From assembly GCA_039619475.1 (NCBI GenBank), contig CM077115.1, forward strand, positions 535,092,315-535,156,314: a DNA stretch of 64,000 bases, read 5' to 3'. The DNA comes from Icerya purchasi (Eukaryota; Arthropoda; Insecta; Hemiptera; Monophlebidae). The notes under the pieces were generated by a model that did not search any database, was not told where the DNA came from, and saw nothing but the letters and a program-made list of their open reading frames with translations. Shown piece by piece: positions 22,078 to 33,600 of this stretch (positions are counted from its first letter, which is position 1; every line of letters starts with the position of its first letter). The translations under genes and the position numbers were made by a program.

Positions 22078-24435
22078 CCAAAAAGCAGTTCAAATCATAA
22101 AAAACGGAGAGTTCCCTGGTGGAATGAAGCATGCAAATGTACTATACAAAGAAAGAATAAATTGCTAAGTAGATATAAGCGTTTCCCAACCTATGAAAAT
22201 CTCATACTGTTCAAAAAAGCCAGAGCTCTGGCCAGGCGAACTGTAATACAGAGGAAAAAAGAAGTCTGGAGAAACTTCGTTTCCAGTATAAACTCGAATA
22301 CTCCGATAACGCTACTGTGGGATAAGATTAGGAAAATAACAAATAACAATAATATCAGCCATATAACTACAATTAGAGCCTCATCCGGCGAGTTGGTACA
22401 TGACAGTAATAGAATCGCAGAAATAATGGCAGATCACTACTGTAAAACGAACAACGTTCAGATATGCAACATCTCATATGCGAACCCCAATTTCGACTCA
22501 GACATCGTTGAGCCATACAACGTAGATATTACATATCACGGAGTTTACTCAACCATAAAAAATTTAAAAAATTCAGCAGCAGGCCCAGACCGATTACATC
22601 CAGAGATGTTAAAACACCTAGAGGAACCTATATTACAATATATTTGTAACCTATTCAATCAAATTTGGAAATCGAACATTTTTCCAGACGTGTGGAGAGA
22701 AACAAATATCATACCAATCCTAAAACATAACAAGAACCAACATGATCCTGTGAGCTACAGGCTTATATCCTTGTCCTGTGTTTTATGCAAAGTAATGGAG
22801 AAAATTGTTGGTAGCAGATTAATGTGGATCGCGGAAAACAAGAAAATCCTAGATAATTTACAAAACGGATTCAGAAAAGGGCGCTCTACGGTTGATAACC
22901 TAATACATCTACAACAAGAAATCCAGGATGGTTTCGCTTTACGCCAACACACCTTAAGCGTCTTCTTTGACATAGAAAAGGCGTTTGATCACGTATCGCC
23001 CGGTTCCATACTAAGTACGCTTTACAGTAGCGGGTTTCGAGGCAACCTACCGAAATTTATCCGCTCCTTTTTAACGAACAGAAAATTCAAAGTTAGAGTA
23101 TGTAATTCATTATCGTCTGGAAAAAGTCAAATAACAGGAGTCCCTCAAGGTTCTGTATTGAGCCCATTACTGTTTATACTTGCATTGTCCGACTTGAAAG
23201 AACATATTAACGCTCCGGTAAAGTATTCCATATACGCAGATGATTTAGTCATTTATATTAGAGGTAGTGATATAGCAGAGTTAGAAACAACTCTTCAACG
23301 AAACATCGCCCGAATCGAGAAGTGGGCAGTTACAAAAAATATTCGCTTTTCTTCACAAAAGACGTTTGCAGTATGTTTCTCTAGAAACAATTTAAATTCT
23401 CGGCCTATCCTACTAAAACTGAATCAAGAGTATATACAGAATAAAGAGCAAACAAAATTTCTTGGCCTAATATTCGACAAAAAACTCAGCTGGAAGCCCC
23501 ACGTAGAGCATATAAAAACAAAATGTATGAACGCACTCAAACTACTAAAGACACTGCACCACAAATCGTGGGGCTCAGACAGGCGAACACTACTGCGGTT
23601 GTATGGCACGCACGTGCGATCAATAATAGAATACGGCGCTGTAATATACGGTGCGGCAACGCGTAAAGTCATCAGAAAATTGGACATTATACAAAACCAA
23701 GCACTACGCATATGTCTCGGAGCCTTCTGCACAAGCCCGGTTATAAGCTTACACATCGAAAGCAACACAGCAACGTTAAAAGATCGTCGAACTATGATAG
23801 CACTCAAATATTATTTTAAACTCAGCATGAACAAGACACATCCTAATTACTACAAAAATTTTCACTCAAATCTGGAAAAGCTGTACTCCAAAAACAATGA
23901 AGCATTGGGTCTACGGTGCAAGAATCTTATTCACCAGCTCAATCTAGCTCCCATAACACTGAACTTGCCTAATCTACCGAGTCCGCCATGGCAAAAAGTC
24001 AAAACTGGCCGAGATAAATATCTAATAGCAATTACAGATCACATAAGAGATTCGTTAGAACTAGCTAATCAAGAGCACTGGGCGAGGCTAAGCGGCAATA
24101 AGCTACGTCAGATCAAACCTCAAATCGGAACCTGGACAACATCGTACCGTACAAATAGACGAGAGGAAGTTGCTCTAGCGAGGATACGAATCGGTCACAC
24201 TAGGCTAACGCACGGCCCACTGATCAATGGAGAAACGCGAGCGTTGTGTCCTTTCTGCCAGCTCTTTGCTACAACGATAGGACATATAATCACAGAGTGC
24301 CAACATTTCGATCGACAAAGGAACGAGGCGTCAATAACCGGTCTAAGCATAGAAGAAGTATTACAGGACAGTGAGGATATAATCCAGAAATTAATACATT
24401 TTTTAAAGATCGCAAATGTATTCAATTTAATATAA
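22078..24435 (+). CDS. LINE ORF2, reverse transcriptase and C-terminal zinc knuckle (partial)
   Basis: Open frame of 785 codons after the solo LTR. Counting from 22162, the RT domain covers about residues 125-460. It holds KNLKNSAAGPDRLHPEML, the SYRLISLSCVL block, FDIEKAFDHV (near 268-277), GVPQGSVLSPLLF and YADD at 358-361 (catalytic aspartates present). The thumb motif FLGLIFDKKLSW and LRICLGAFCTSP follow. No RNase H signature (YTDGSK) is seen, as in the Jockey clade. The C-terminus has CPFCQLFATTIGHIITEC, a CxxC, H, C knuckle. There is no stop or frameshift in 2.3 kb, so this is one of the youngest LINE copies here. It lacks the endonuclease and is interrupted by the LTR, so it should not be mobile. 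No host start codon is claimed. Confidence 0.9.
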   Translation, partial: PKSSSNHKKRRVPWWNEACKCTIQRKNKLLSRYKRFPTYENLILFKKARALARRTVIQRKKEVWRNFVSSINSNTPITLLWDKIRKITNNNNISHITTIRASSGELVHDSNRIAEIMADHYCKTNNVQICNISYANPNFDSDIVEPYNVDITYHGVYSTIKNLKNSAAGPDRLHPEMLKHLEEPILQYICNLFNQIWKSNIFPDVWRETNIIPILKHNKNQHDPVSYRLISLSCVLCKVMEKIVGSRLMWIAENKKILDNLQNGFRKGRSTVDNLIHLQQEIQDGFALRQHTLSVFFDIEKAFDHVSPGSILSTLYSSGFRGNLPKFIRSFLTNRKFKVRVCNSLSSGKSQITGVPQGSVLSPLLFILALSDLKEHINAPVKYSIYADDLVIYIRGSDIAELETTLQRNIARIEKWAVTKNIRFSSQKTFAVCFSRNNLNSRPILLKLNQEYIQNKEQTKFLGLIFDKKLSWKPHVEHIKTKCMNALKLLKTLHHKSWGSDRRTLLRLYGTHVRSIIEYGAVIYGAATRKVIRKLDIIQNQALRICLGAFCTSPVISLHIESNTATLKDRRTMIALKYYFKLSMNKTHPNYYKNFHSNLEKLYSKNNEALGLRCKNLIHQLNLAPITLNLPNLPSPPWQKVKTGRDKYLIAITDHIRDSLELANQEHWARLSGNKLRQIKPQIGTWTTSYRTNRREEVALARIRIGHTRLTHGPLINGETRALCPFCQLFATTIGHIITECQHFDRQRNEASITGLSIEEVLQDSEDIIQKLIHFLKIANVFNLI

Positions 24436-24540
24436 TTAAAACGTACTAATATGTAATAATAGTTATTTTTGAATTGTTTTTATAATTTCCATTTTGTATC
24501 GTGGACGCAAATGACCACAGTAGTCGAGCGTCATTAAATA

Positions 24541-26110
24541 AATATATATATAATAATAATATATTTTTTTCTATCCTATTCCATCTCATTTAAATAGTAG
24601 CGAGCGCCCTATTAATGTTAGAATCCAAAGTTTTTTAGTTTAATAAAAGTGCCCCATATTGATTAAAATAACTAAAAGTTATTAATTATCTACAGAAAGT
24701 CGTTTGTAGCAGACGAAGTTTATTTTTAATTTTAGTAAGAAAAATGTTGTTTTGCCTATGATTGAAGAAACTTACTGCCATAGTAATTTGATTTTACTGT
24801 TAAATAGTTTAAAAATTAAGATATAGATACTATAATTACAGATTATTATTATTATTATTATAAGATTGTATAAAATGTTCGTTTTGTTTATAACGTTTAA
24901 AAATAAAAATTACGATTTATCCTCGATGATTTTATTTATTTATCTACCGTAATGCCCCGAAGGTGTAATAAAACTTTTCCCGAATTGGGGGAAAGTTGTT
25001 ACAATCGACTTTTTTACTTAAATTGCTCATTGTGAAAAAATAACGTAAATTTTAATAATTTTTTTAGTAAAATATTTTACTAGCTGAATAGTTATATTAT
25101 CGATAAAAACAATCAAATGTATAAATTATGTGATAGGATTTGTCATATTGACAATTATCTAAAATTTGTAACAACGTGCCCCTCCCTCCCCTATATATAA
25201 AATTTAACCGTCTGTCTGTTTATAACTTAAATTCCATTATTAAACTGTTTTTCATTTGGACTAGTAGAGTTTTACGTAATTTATATCCAGCGTACTTATC
25301 GTATATCAAACCGCCTTTATATGTTTTTTGCTCGTAAACATTTAATCGTTCGTATGGATTAAACTTGATGAAAAGTACAATTACATTATGCTTTACAATT
25401 ATTATTAATTATGATTTCTCATTCAGAAATTATAATTTTTGTTATCGTAATTAATTAAAGATGCCCAAATTCGCTTTCTTCCTATCATAAGTCCCTTTTT
25501 TATCTTTTTTCCACCACTTCATTCAAACCTTACATTAATACGTCCCTCACACGGTGTCACAGAATGAAAAGGACCAAGTGTTTTAATACGTATAAAATGT
25601 ATCTTCCAACATTATAAAATGTCCTGATCATTACAATCTGTCTGTTGGCTTTAGGGCATAGAACGTTTAGGAAGTCAACTTCTCCTCAGAGATGGATATT
25701 TATTTATTAGGTTTTTGAAGATGGATAATACATTTGAAACAAGGTGAAAAGTTTTCAAATTATTATTTCTAATCAAAAATTAATGCAGAAACCGCATTTA
25801 ACAGTTCCGAGTTAATGGGTATCATTGCATAGCTGAAAAGGCCGTTCCAAAGGCAAACCGGACATAATTCGTCTTAGCTTAAATAAAGTTGTAGGATTGA
25901 AACGTGTGCAAACGGCATGTAAATCAGACTGTTACTGTGATACTTTTAAAAATTTGAGGAAGGAATTTGTGTGAAATAGTTCTGGTGAATATCACAAACA
26001 GTATTCCTTCAAATTTTACATTTGATAAAAAAGAATTTCCAATCGGAATGATATTTTTCGATGGAACGAACGGTATAATAGAAGATTTCTCCAGGTTAAT
26101 TCATGTCGCC
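24541..26110. other. Unassigned AT-rich DNA
   Basis: No gene is recognised. An ATT microsatellite lies at 24841-24861. The phrase near 25200-25225 (aaccgtctgtctgtttat) recalls boundaries of dispersed repeats in insects, but nothing defines an element. Confidence 0.5.
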
Positions 26111-26117
26111 TGATATA

Positions 26118-26981
26118 CAGGCTGTGCCCAGAAAGTCACGAAACATATTTTTTTGTCGCGTCCCTCTTGCCAGTAGCGCGCTCAAACCGGTTTGGTTAAG
26201 TGGAGCTGACTTTACCAAACCACAATGCACCGAAGTTCAGTCTGTTCCGAGTATCAGTAGCGTCAGCATCGGTGATTTAGTGCACCTCTGTTTAGAGACC
26301 TCGTCACAGCCGCCTGGATGACCTCAATGCTTGCAAAACGGCGTCCTTTGAACGCGGTTTTTATTCTCCGCAACAAGAAGAAGTCCGGCGGAGAAAGGTC
26401 GCGACTGTAGGGTGGCTGCGGCAGTGTTCACTCGCGATCAGCACTAGATTATCTTTGTGTTCGTCCGTTAGACGTTTTGGGACCAGCTTGGCGCACACCT
26501 TCCGCATCTGCAAGTCTTCCGTGACAATGTTGAACGCAGAACTTTCTGAAGTGTTCTGGGTGTCAGCTGTTCACAATTTCTTCGTTCTGCTCGATGTTGG
26601 TCTTCCAGAGCGAGGGTTATCGTCCACCCCTTCCTGGTCGTCCTTAAACTTTTTCTTCATCCACCTCGAAACTTGCACATAACTCATAGTAGGCTTGCTT
26701 CAGCATTGTGTAAGTTTCGGCAGCTTTTTTGTCGAGCTTTGTGTAAAACTTGATCGCTAATGTTGTTCGATTGAATCAGACATCGTGCATCGTGACGAGG
26801 TCTCCAAACGGAGGTGGACTAATTCACCAATTCTGACGCTACCGATGCTCGGAATAGACTGAACTGCGGTTCGCTGTGAAGCTGAGAGTTAGCTCCACTT
26901 AAGCAAGCAGGTTCGAGCGCGCTGCAGGCAAAGAGTGGCGCGACAAAGAAACATGTTTCATGACTTTCTGAGTATACCCTG
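26118..26981 (-). mobile_element. Mariner-type transposon, internally deleted, with long inverted ends
   Basis: The ends caggctgtgcccagaaagtc and, at the right, gactttctgagtataccctg are inverted repeats bounded by TA on each side (26116-26117 and 26982-26983). Pairing continues inward for about 185 bp (26118-26305 against 26797-26981). On the minus strand a transposase relic can be read. Its helix-turn-helix start is IKFYTKLDKKAAETYTML (near 26750). Later come KRLTDEHKD and the C-terminal PPYSRDLSPPDFFL (near 26385), whose first D is the third catalytic residue. The middle, with the first two catalytic residues, is deleted and frames are broken. Confidence 0.85.
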
Positions 26982-26989
26982 TATTTTTT

Positions 26990-27922
26990 AAAAGCGTGTA
27001 AACTGTTGAAATGTCGAAGTTAGGATCATGAAAATAAAACATTAACGTTTGCACACTCGATGCTTATTTATCTAAGAAGAATGACTGCTCTGTGATGCCT
27101 GGTTCATTGAATTCGGGTAAATAACGGCATTTTAATTTCTCATCTTGCTTTTTCTGAAAATCTTGCCTTTACTTTCTAGAAAGGAAAAAAACGCAAACGT
27201 TGAAAAAGGGGTTGGAACATTTAAATGTTTTCTTTTCTACCGAACCACAGTGTTTGGCAGAATTACTGCTGTGAATAGAAATTTTCTGAAAGAACCCGGG
27301 GCCCTAAGCGGAATTACTTTCGTCCGCTTTGCGGTAAGAATATTCGGAAGAAAAACTGAGTTAAGGTATAGTGTTAGTTGGAGATTTATTTTTTTGCGCA
27401 CCTATTCTGGGAATATCGGATCACACTGCACTGTGCGGGAACATGTAATGATGTTTTCGTTGTTGCTGCGTGTTACTTACGATCATTTGAGCTTGGATCG
27501 GTTGGAAACTTAAGCAGAGTCCAAAACATCATCAACAAGGATGAGTCATATTCTTTATAGAATAAATCAATACAAAAAAACTGCTATAACACAATGAACA
27601 TACGCTATCACCGTATTACATGCGCGTCTTTGCGTTTGAAGTACATATCTTAAAAGCCGTACCAAATTGCTTTTAAAAATCCTTCGTTTATTTACTTAAG
27701 TGATCAGATGGTCTGCCCCCGTTCAGATGTACAGTAGTTTAAATTTTAGCTTATAACTTACAAAAACTTTGTTGAAGGAGATCGAATTAAAAAAGGAAAA
27801 TGTTATCTACGCGCGGATATTTAAACATTTGTCGATTTAAAAAGTAAGTGTTAGGAAAATATTTTTTTCGAGGACTTAAGAATTAACTATATACCGGTGT
27901 AAATGCACGATGATGTAGGTTG
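26990..27922. other. Unassigned DNA
   Basis: No gene is recognised. Frames at 27145-27513 and 27378-27560 lack domains. A gtaag after gcg (27339-27344) resembles a splice donor but has no supporting exon. Confidence 0.45.
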
Positions 27923-27930
27923 CTTCTTAG

Positions 27931-28338
27931 CAGGGCCGTGCCCAGAATTTTGAGAGTGGGGGGTTGCGAAAATTTTCTTCGCATATTTATTTTATAAATA
28001 ACAATACATTTTTCACGAATATTCTCATACCATTAATAATTTCCATAATTTTGATTTATATATTAATAATTTACATATATGTAATATAAACATTAATAAA
28101 ATAAAAATTACATATGTTATCGATTACATACTCGTAATAAAACATTTTTCCTTAAGATATTAATGAAGTATCTAAAAATATGAAACCTATTTTTTCTTTT
28201 TTTTTTTTTTCAATTTAAGAACACCCTAAAAAAACATCAATATTTATTTAAAATTTTTGATTTTTTCAGATTTTTGTGCATTAATAATGACTATTTCAGT
28301 TCTAATGGGGAGGTCCGCCTCCCGTGTACACGGCCTTG
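27931..28338. mobile_element. hAT MITE with perfect 8-bp duplication
   Basis: The left end cagggccgtgcccag and the right end acacggccttg form a terminal inverted repeat. Both flanks read cttcttag (27923-27930 and 28339-28346), a perfect 8-bp target duplication. The element is 408 bp, AT-rich inside, with no coding frame. The perfect duplication implies a fairly recent insertion compared with the copy at 2858. Confidence 0.9.
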
Positions 28339-28346
28339 CTTCTTAG

Positions 28347-29220
28347 GCTTTTACAACAAACGTATCTGCGTGATCGGGTCACGATATTTATATCACGCAA
28401 CTAGGAACCTCTCTATTTACGAACAGTCTAATGCGTTTAAAATTGTTGAAGTAGCCGAACGGCTTATCCAATCACGGAATTTGTCAATTTGCGAAACAGA
28501 AATTCTTACGTTGTTATTATCGCCTAACTTGTAATTTTTAACAATTTTGGTGGCCTGTAATCCGGAAAAAAAGTAATTGCTTAGAAACTTGCGATTTTTA
28601 TTTCCGTTTGTGTTATTATTTTACACACAATTTGACAAATTCTCTGATTGGTATTATAGTCGCTCGGTCATTGCAGCATTTTTAGCGTATAGATTATTCG
28701 AAATCAGAGGTTCCTGCGTGGCATGAATTGCGGCCTAATGATGTCAGATGCGTTTATGTGTGAAAGCCTTTGAAGAGTAATCTATACTCTCGTCAATTTG
28801 ATTTATTGCTAATTCTTAACGAATAATTGCCTTGGGATCGAGAGAAAATATTCTTCACGTTCGCTTTCCGAATATCAGGAGTTGAGTTGTACGATGTGTT
28901 AGAAAAAAAAGTAGTGCATATTTTTCAAAAGAAATGGGCTTAAATTGTTTCGTCGGTTCAAGGTATGTTTCATTCTGAATACTACCGCTCAGCAGGGGCT
29001 TGAAAAAAATCCAATCATTTAGCGATTATATTGTTTTTTTTTGCTTTTTTTGTTAATATTTCTCCGTTCGCTTTCATTAATCATTTTTAAAAAGAAGTTA
29101 GGATTTCTAATTTTTCGGTTTATGTTTCTTTTTTTGTAGATTTTATCAAACTGTTAATTTTTAAATTGTATTCGCTTAGGATGTCTATTTCTAATAGAAC
29201 GATGATGCTAAATGGGGATG
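28347..29220. other. Unassigned DNA
   Basis: No gene is recognised. One frame at 28274-28534 spans the MITE end and is not coding. T-rich stretches occur at 29032-29052. Confidence 0.5.
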
Positions 29221-31530
29221 TACTCGAGCGTCGTGGATACCTATTGGATTTTAAAGATTAGATGGTTGAAAGAAAAAAAGATTATATGATGAATACCCTT
29301 TTACCGGGGGGGGGCCCTACAGGTTTTCAAAAATGTAAAAAAAAACCAGTCACATGAAAATACACGAGCGCGTCAGATATTGGTAGTGTATGTGCCCACG
29401 TGTCTCTGATAACGGAGGTATGTCTGACGGTTTGCATGATGGGGGTGACCGTACCGAAGGGTAGAAAATGGGGGGGAAAAATTTATTCGAGCGCGTCAGA
29501 TAATTAGAGGGGATGTTAAGTGAACCCGAAAGAAGCTCCCATTAAAAAAGCTCTTGGCGGCTTTTTGAGAAATCAAAAAAAAAAAAAATCGCCATTTTGA
29601 AATACTCGAGCGTGTCAGATTATTAAACAGACGGTTCAACTTGATGTCCTAGTCGTGCTGACCCATAATCTGACGATTATTTGGAAGAATTTTCCTAATC
29701 TGACGGTTTGAAAAATATTTCTTTTTATAAATCAATGAATGTATCAAATAAAATGCAAGGAAAATAGCATGTGCAAATAAAAAAATCTGTTTCTTTTAAT
29801 TTCAATATATATTCTGAAAAAATAGCAAAATAAAATAAAAATGTAACAAATAATTTTTTTTTAATCTTCAACTTCAATCCTAATAAGGTGGCTCAGAAAT
29901 GACAAAAATATTCAATTTATGCAATAACTCACGAACGGCTTGGCTTATAAACTTCAAATTTGGAACACATATTATAATTAAAATTCTCTTTAAAACGATC
30001 TATATTAAAGATGACCGATTACCCTGAACGGAAAAAAGCCAAAAAAAAAACAAAAAACCATCTATAATATATAATATGGTATTTAAAACGACCTCAAAAA
30101 TCACTTGAAAAATTATAACTCATCATCCGATAAACCTATAAAGCTGAAATTCGAAATATAAAATAAAATGCAGGAGTCCTTTCATTAAATTAAAAAAATT
30201 ACGGTACAAAAGTTATGTACAGTTGCCGAAAAGTTCAATAAAGCGCAAAGATGACATGTTCCTCCCCTAGCGCCGCGACTATTATAGCTAAAAGTTTTGA
30301 AGAAAGTAGAAAATATAGGCATCCACGTATATTTCTCTGGTTTGGAACATCTAGGTTTCCAACTTTAAAATTGGTCCCTCGGGGCTCTGAAAGATTGAAA
30401 TTTTGTAAGAAAAATTCTTTTTCCGAAGGTATTGGAAAGGGCACTATTTTTCCGGAATGGACTCCTATTTCATTTTCTTAACGAAACATTGAAAGTTTAC
30501 CAGAAGTTCAAAAAAACGTGAAAAATGACGTGTAGCCCCGCTTGTAGCTTAGGTATTGTAGCCAAAGATTTTGAGCAAGGTTAAAAAAATGCGCGTCTCT
30601 GTTTATTTCTTTTTAAAGTCGGACCACCACCTTTGGGCGCCGAAAGCTCGAAAATTCCAAAAATAATATTTTTTCCCCGGTCATGTGATATATTGATGGA
30701 AAGATCGTTATTTGTCGGGAACGGAATAACAAACGAAACTTTCAAACCTTGATGTTCCAAACTTGAGAAATATATGTCGAAGCGTATATGTTCTTAACCG
30801 TGTCCAAAATTTTTAGCAACCAATAATTTAAAAAAATAAATAAAAATTAAATAAACAAAATTAATTTTTCTTCATAACCATTACATCGCATTTCAAATTA
30901 GTTTAAGCCTTCGATTCAAATTAGTATTTTGCTTTACTGTTTTAAATTATTATTAGAAAAGATCTCTGAAATTTATTAAGATATTAAATTAAAATAATAA
31001 AATAAAAATGGCAGTTTATTCAAAGAAATTTTCTTACATACTAAATAATTATAGTCATCGTTAACTTACATACGGAATTCTCAGCGCATGAAACCTCATG
31101 CTTGACTGAACTTGTTGTTATTTCGTCTTGTGGAAATCGTCAGATTATATTTTTTCCGTTATCCTTGAATTATTTTCTTCAAAATAAAAAAAAAAAACAA
31201 ACCAACCGCGCTCGAAAATGTCAAGGTGACGTTTTTTTCCCGCAAGTTTGTATCCCACTCTCTTATGTCACGCTCAAATCGTCAGATTATTGAAATGCAC
31301 ACTTTTTAGCATGTAATTAACCCACCTTACCTTAATCTGACGCGCTCGAGTATTTCTAACGATTGATTTTTTTTTACTATTCTGATCGGCTATCCTAGAC
31401 GCACGGTTTCTATATACAGTGCTTATATATGGTGGAGGACTTAACAAGGTGCAAGGTATGTTATGTTAATCTGACGCGCTTGAATAAATCCCAAAATCCC
31501 CTATTGGGCTCCCCTACTATAAGATGTAAT
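29221..31530. mobile_element. Unclassified element with mirrored GAGCGCGTCAGAT motifs
   Basis: An outer motif (consensus TACTCGAGCGCGTCAGATTA) occurs forward at 29361-29380, 29484-29506 and 29602-29623, with a degenerate copy at 29221. It occurs reversed at 31332-31355 and 31466-31489, with a partial copy near 31205. An inner motif (CGTCAGATTA core) lies reversed at 29421-29434, 29665-29680 and 29695-29711, and forward at 31134-31150 and 31275-31292. The layout is thus mirror-symmetric. Loosely similar G/C-rich boundaries lie near 29303-29325 (ggggggggccctacagg) and 31495-31516 (cctattgggctcccc). The interior (29880-30830) has diverged direct repeats and no recognisable protein; frames at 30235-30481 are short. 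I take it for a non-autonomous mobile element of unknown class. Confidence 0.55.
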
Positions 31531-33115
31531 TTTACGGCGTCAATTCATCATAATTATCATGATGTTCAAAAATAACTTTTACTAATTAATTTACCGATAA
31601 GAAGGTGATTTAATTACGTTGTTTATAAGTAAAATTAACACTGGCTAGGTATGAGGGACAATCGGACTACTGGATCTAGAACATATTCTTTTAGTAACGG
31701 AATAGCTTAAGTAAACTAAAAACACGCGTTTTTATAAGGTAGAATTTAAAAAATAATCGTGAAATTCGATTAAAGTATAATCGTCTATTAATAGTATTTT
31801 TATTTGCAAAGCATAACGAAGCTATTATAATGCTGTTACTTCATAAATGACAAAAAGAGACCCCCCCCAAAAAAAAATTAAAAAAAAAGAGATTAAAGTT
31901 TTAGGTTAAAAAAAAAACATTTCCAAATAGCACACAATATATGCGATGTGAATTTTTTTAAAACTACCGTTTTTCTTATTTCAGCTCATCCAAATCGAGT
32001 AAGTTGCAATTTTTTTCATTCCATTATTAATAAATTAATGAAATAACGGGAGATCGCTTATTAATAATTAAGACTGACGAAGAGAGCGGATTTGTATTGC
32101 GTGCTGAACGACTGTTACGGCATGGCCGGGACACAGTAGGTATGGTATGGAGACTGTTAATTTGGCTGTTCGAGTTGGAGTTGTTTGTAGCGATGACCTT
32201 GATACAGTTTAGTCTAGGTCAAGCCAACTACAGACTCTTCTATCGTGAATTGTCATCACGACACACTGTGTCCAATGACGTAATGGCATCATTCGGTAAT
32301 TGATTCCATTGTGTGATGCGTTCGTCTCCGGGGCTAAGAATATCTGTATAATGTACAATGTGCAATAACAACAGGAAAGAAAAATAATAAATTACTAACT
32401 AAACTGTCTCTGTTCCGAGCCCGCTTCTTAACACAAATTAAACTTCTTTCAGTCGCTTTGCCGATCCAATATTTAAAATTTTAACGATTATTCGTGCTCC
32501 ATCGTCGAATTCGATTCTGAGACAACCTACCGCAAAACCGAGTGAACCTGAACACGGTAGATTACAGAAAATTGAACACCATGCTAAAGCGTAGTTTGAA
32601 CACTGAGCGTCGGAACAGTTAAAAAGCGTTGATAATTTAAAATTTTTAGAAAGTGCAGGATAATCCTTAGGAATTGAACCGTTTGTAACTCGTTAAGATT
32701 CGCGAGGATACCGGAAAGACAACTCTAGGTGCTAATTGAAACGCGCGTGACTAGAGGGACAAAGTAGAAAAAAAGGTTAGATTTTTTTTTTTTTTGTTGT
32801 CTGCTAGTCCAGGCATGTAAACATTTACTCTATAAAAAAGTATTAAACATTAGAGTTCAGTGGCTGAAGAGAAACATACCGGTCTTTTATTACCTTTGGT
32901 CAGTGGCGTACTGGAAGGAAGAGTTTTCTCGGTAATTGTTACGATATTTAAAATACTTTTTAAATAAAATTCCAGCGTAAAACGGAAAGTAAGATCCATA
33001 TTGGACGCTGAAATCTATGGAGTATTCTTCTGTCGGAAATATTTTCTTTCTCTAGAGCCTCTGTTTCGAGGCCTGATTCATCCACGGCTTTATAAATAAT
33101 CTCTAATCCTCTCAC
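31531..33115. other. Unassigned DNA
   Basis: No gene is recognised. There are A-rich runs at 31868-31889 and a T run at 32781-32795. A 69-codon frame at 32097-32303 lies in a slightly GC-richer stretch but matches no family known to me. Confidence 0.45.
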
Positions 33116-33119
33116 TCAA

Positions 33120-33600
33120 CATTCTTTAGCGATCTAAACCCAGCAAATAATATATAAACTTGTTAAGAGGAAATTGCCCATTATATTTTTATGGGTCCAG
33201 TCATGCTGAGATTCCTGGAAATGAACGTGTTGATGTGTCCGCTCGATCAGCAATACGTTGTCTCCTGCCTAATAATTCTACTCCTCTGTTATATCTATCG
33301 GACATAATTTAGAATAACTTGACGTCCTTTCCACGCACCACGTCTTTTTGATGCTATTTTAAAAAACCTTAATCGAGCCATGGCGGCCTGAAAAAGGCAT
33401 TTCCCACTAGGATTTCTGCACCCTTAGCTACCTACACACAGCCTTGAATAATTTGATTTGCTCCCTTCTACGAATTCCCCTTAACAGAGTGTTACCCCTT
33501 CTACTTCCCATATACTTTGTGATTGTTCGGCACTTCTAATCTATCGGCCCCCTTTTATAGATATCATAAAACAGTTGTTAGCACCCTTGAGAATTTCCTG
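33120..33600 (+). pseudogene. LINE relic: RNase H end and C-terminal region
   Basis: HAEIPGNERVDVSARSAIR (near 33211-33267) is the end of a LINE RNase H domain (usually GNExAD), preceded in another frame by IFLWV. Further on, CDCSALLIYRPPF near 33520 resembles the LINE-A C-terminal motif with loss of its first part. The pieces follow the LINE-A order. Stops and frameshifts are frequent and no poly(A) tail is seen. Confidence 0.6.

Larger units (their letters stand above)
21240..24540 (+). mobile_element. Jockey-like LINE, 5'-truncated, split by a solo LTR
   Basis: This is a non-LTR retrotransposon copy with ORF2 from the endonuclease-RT linker to the stop codon, plus a 3' UTR. The linker begins near 21318 with LINKADWSSFINDLN and stays open to ADLHV at 21453. 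The frame then resumes exactly at PKSSSNHKKRRVPWWNEA after the solo LTR (21454-22074). The endonuclease domain is absent, so the copy is 5'-truncated just after the pogo relic. The 3' UTR ends near 24540 in gtcattaaataaa and TA repeats, without long poly(A). Confidence 0.85.

Noticed and set aside
22755..24425. Minus-strand frames of 72-127 codons opposite the LINE ORF2
   Set aside because: They are complements of the RT frame, whose motifs on the plus strand are unambiguous.
32890..32920. hAT-like tip cagtggcgtactgg
   Set aside because: No inverted partner found within several kb downstream or upstream.
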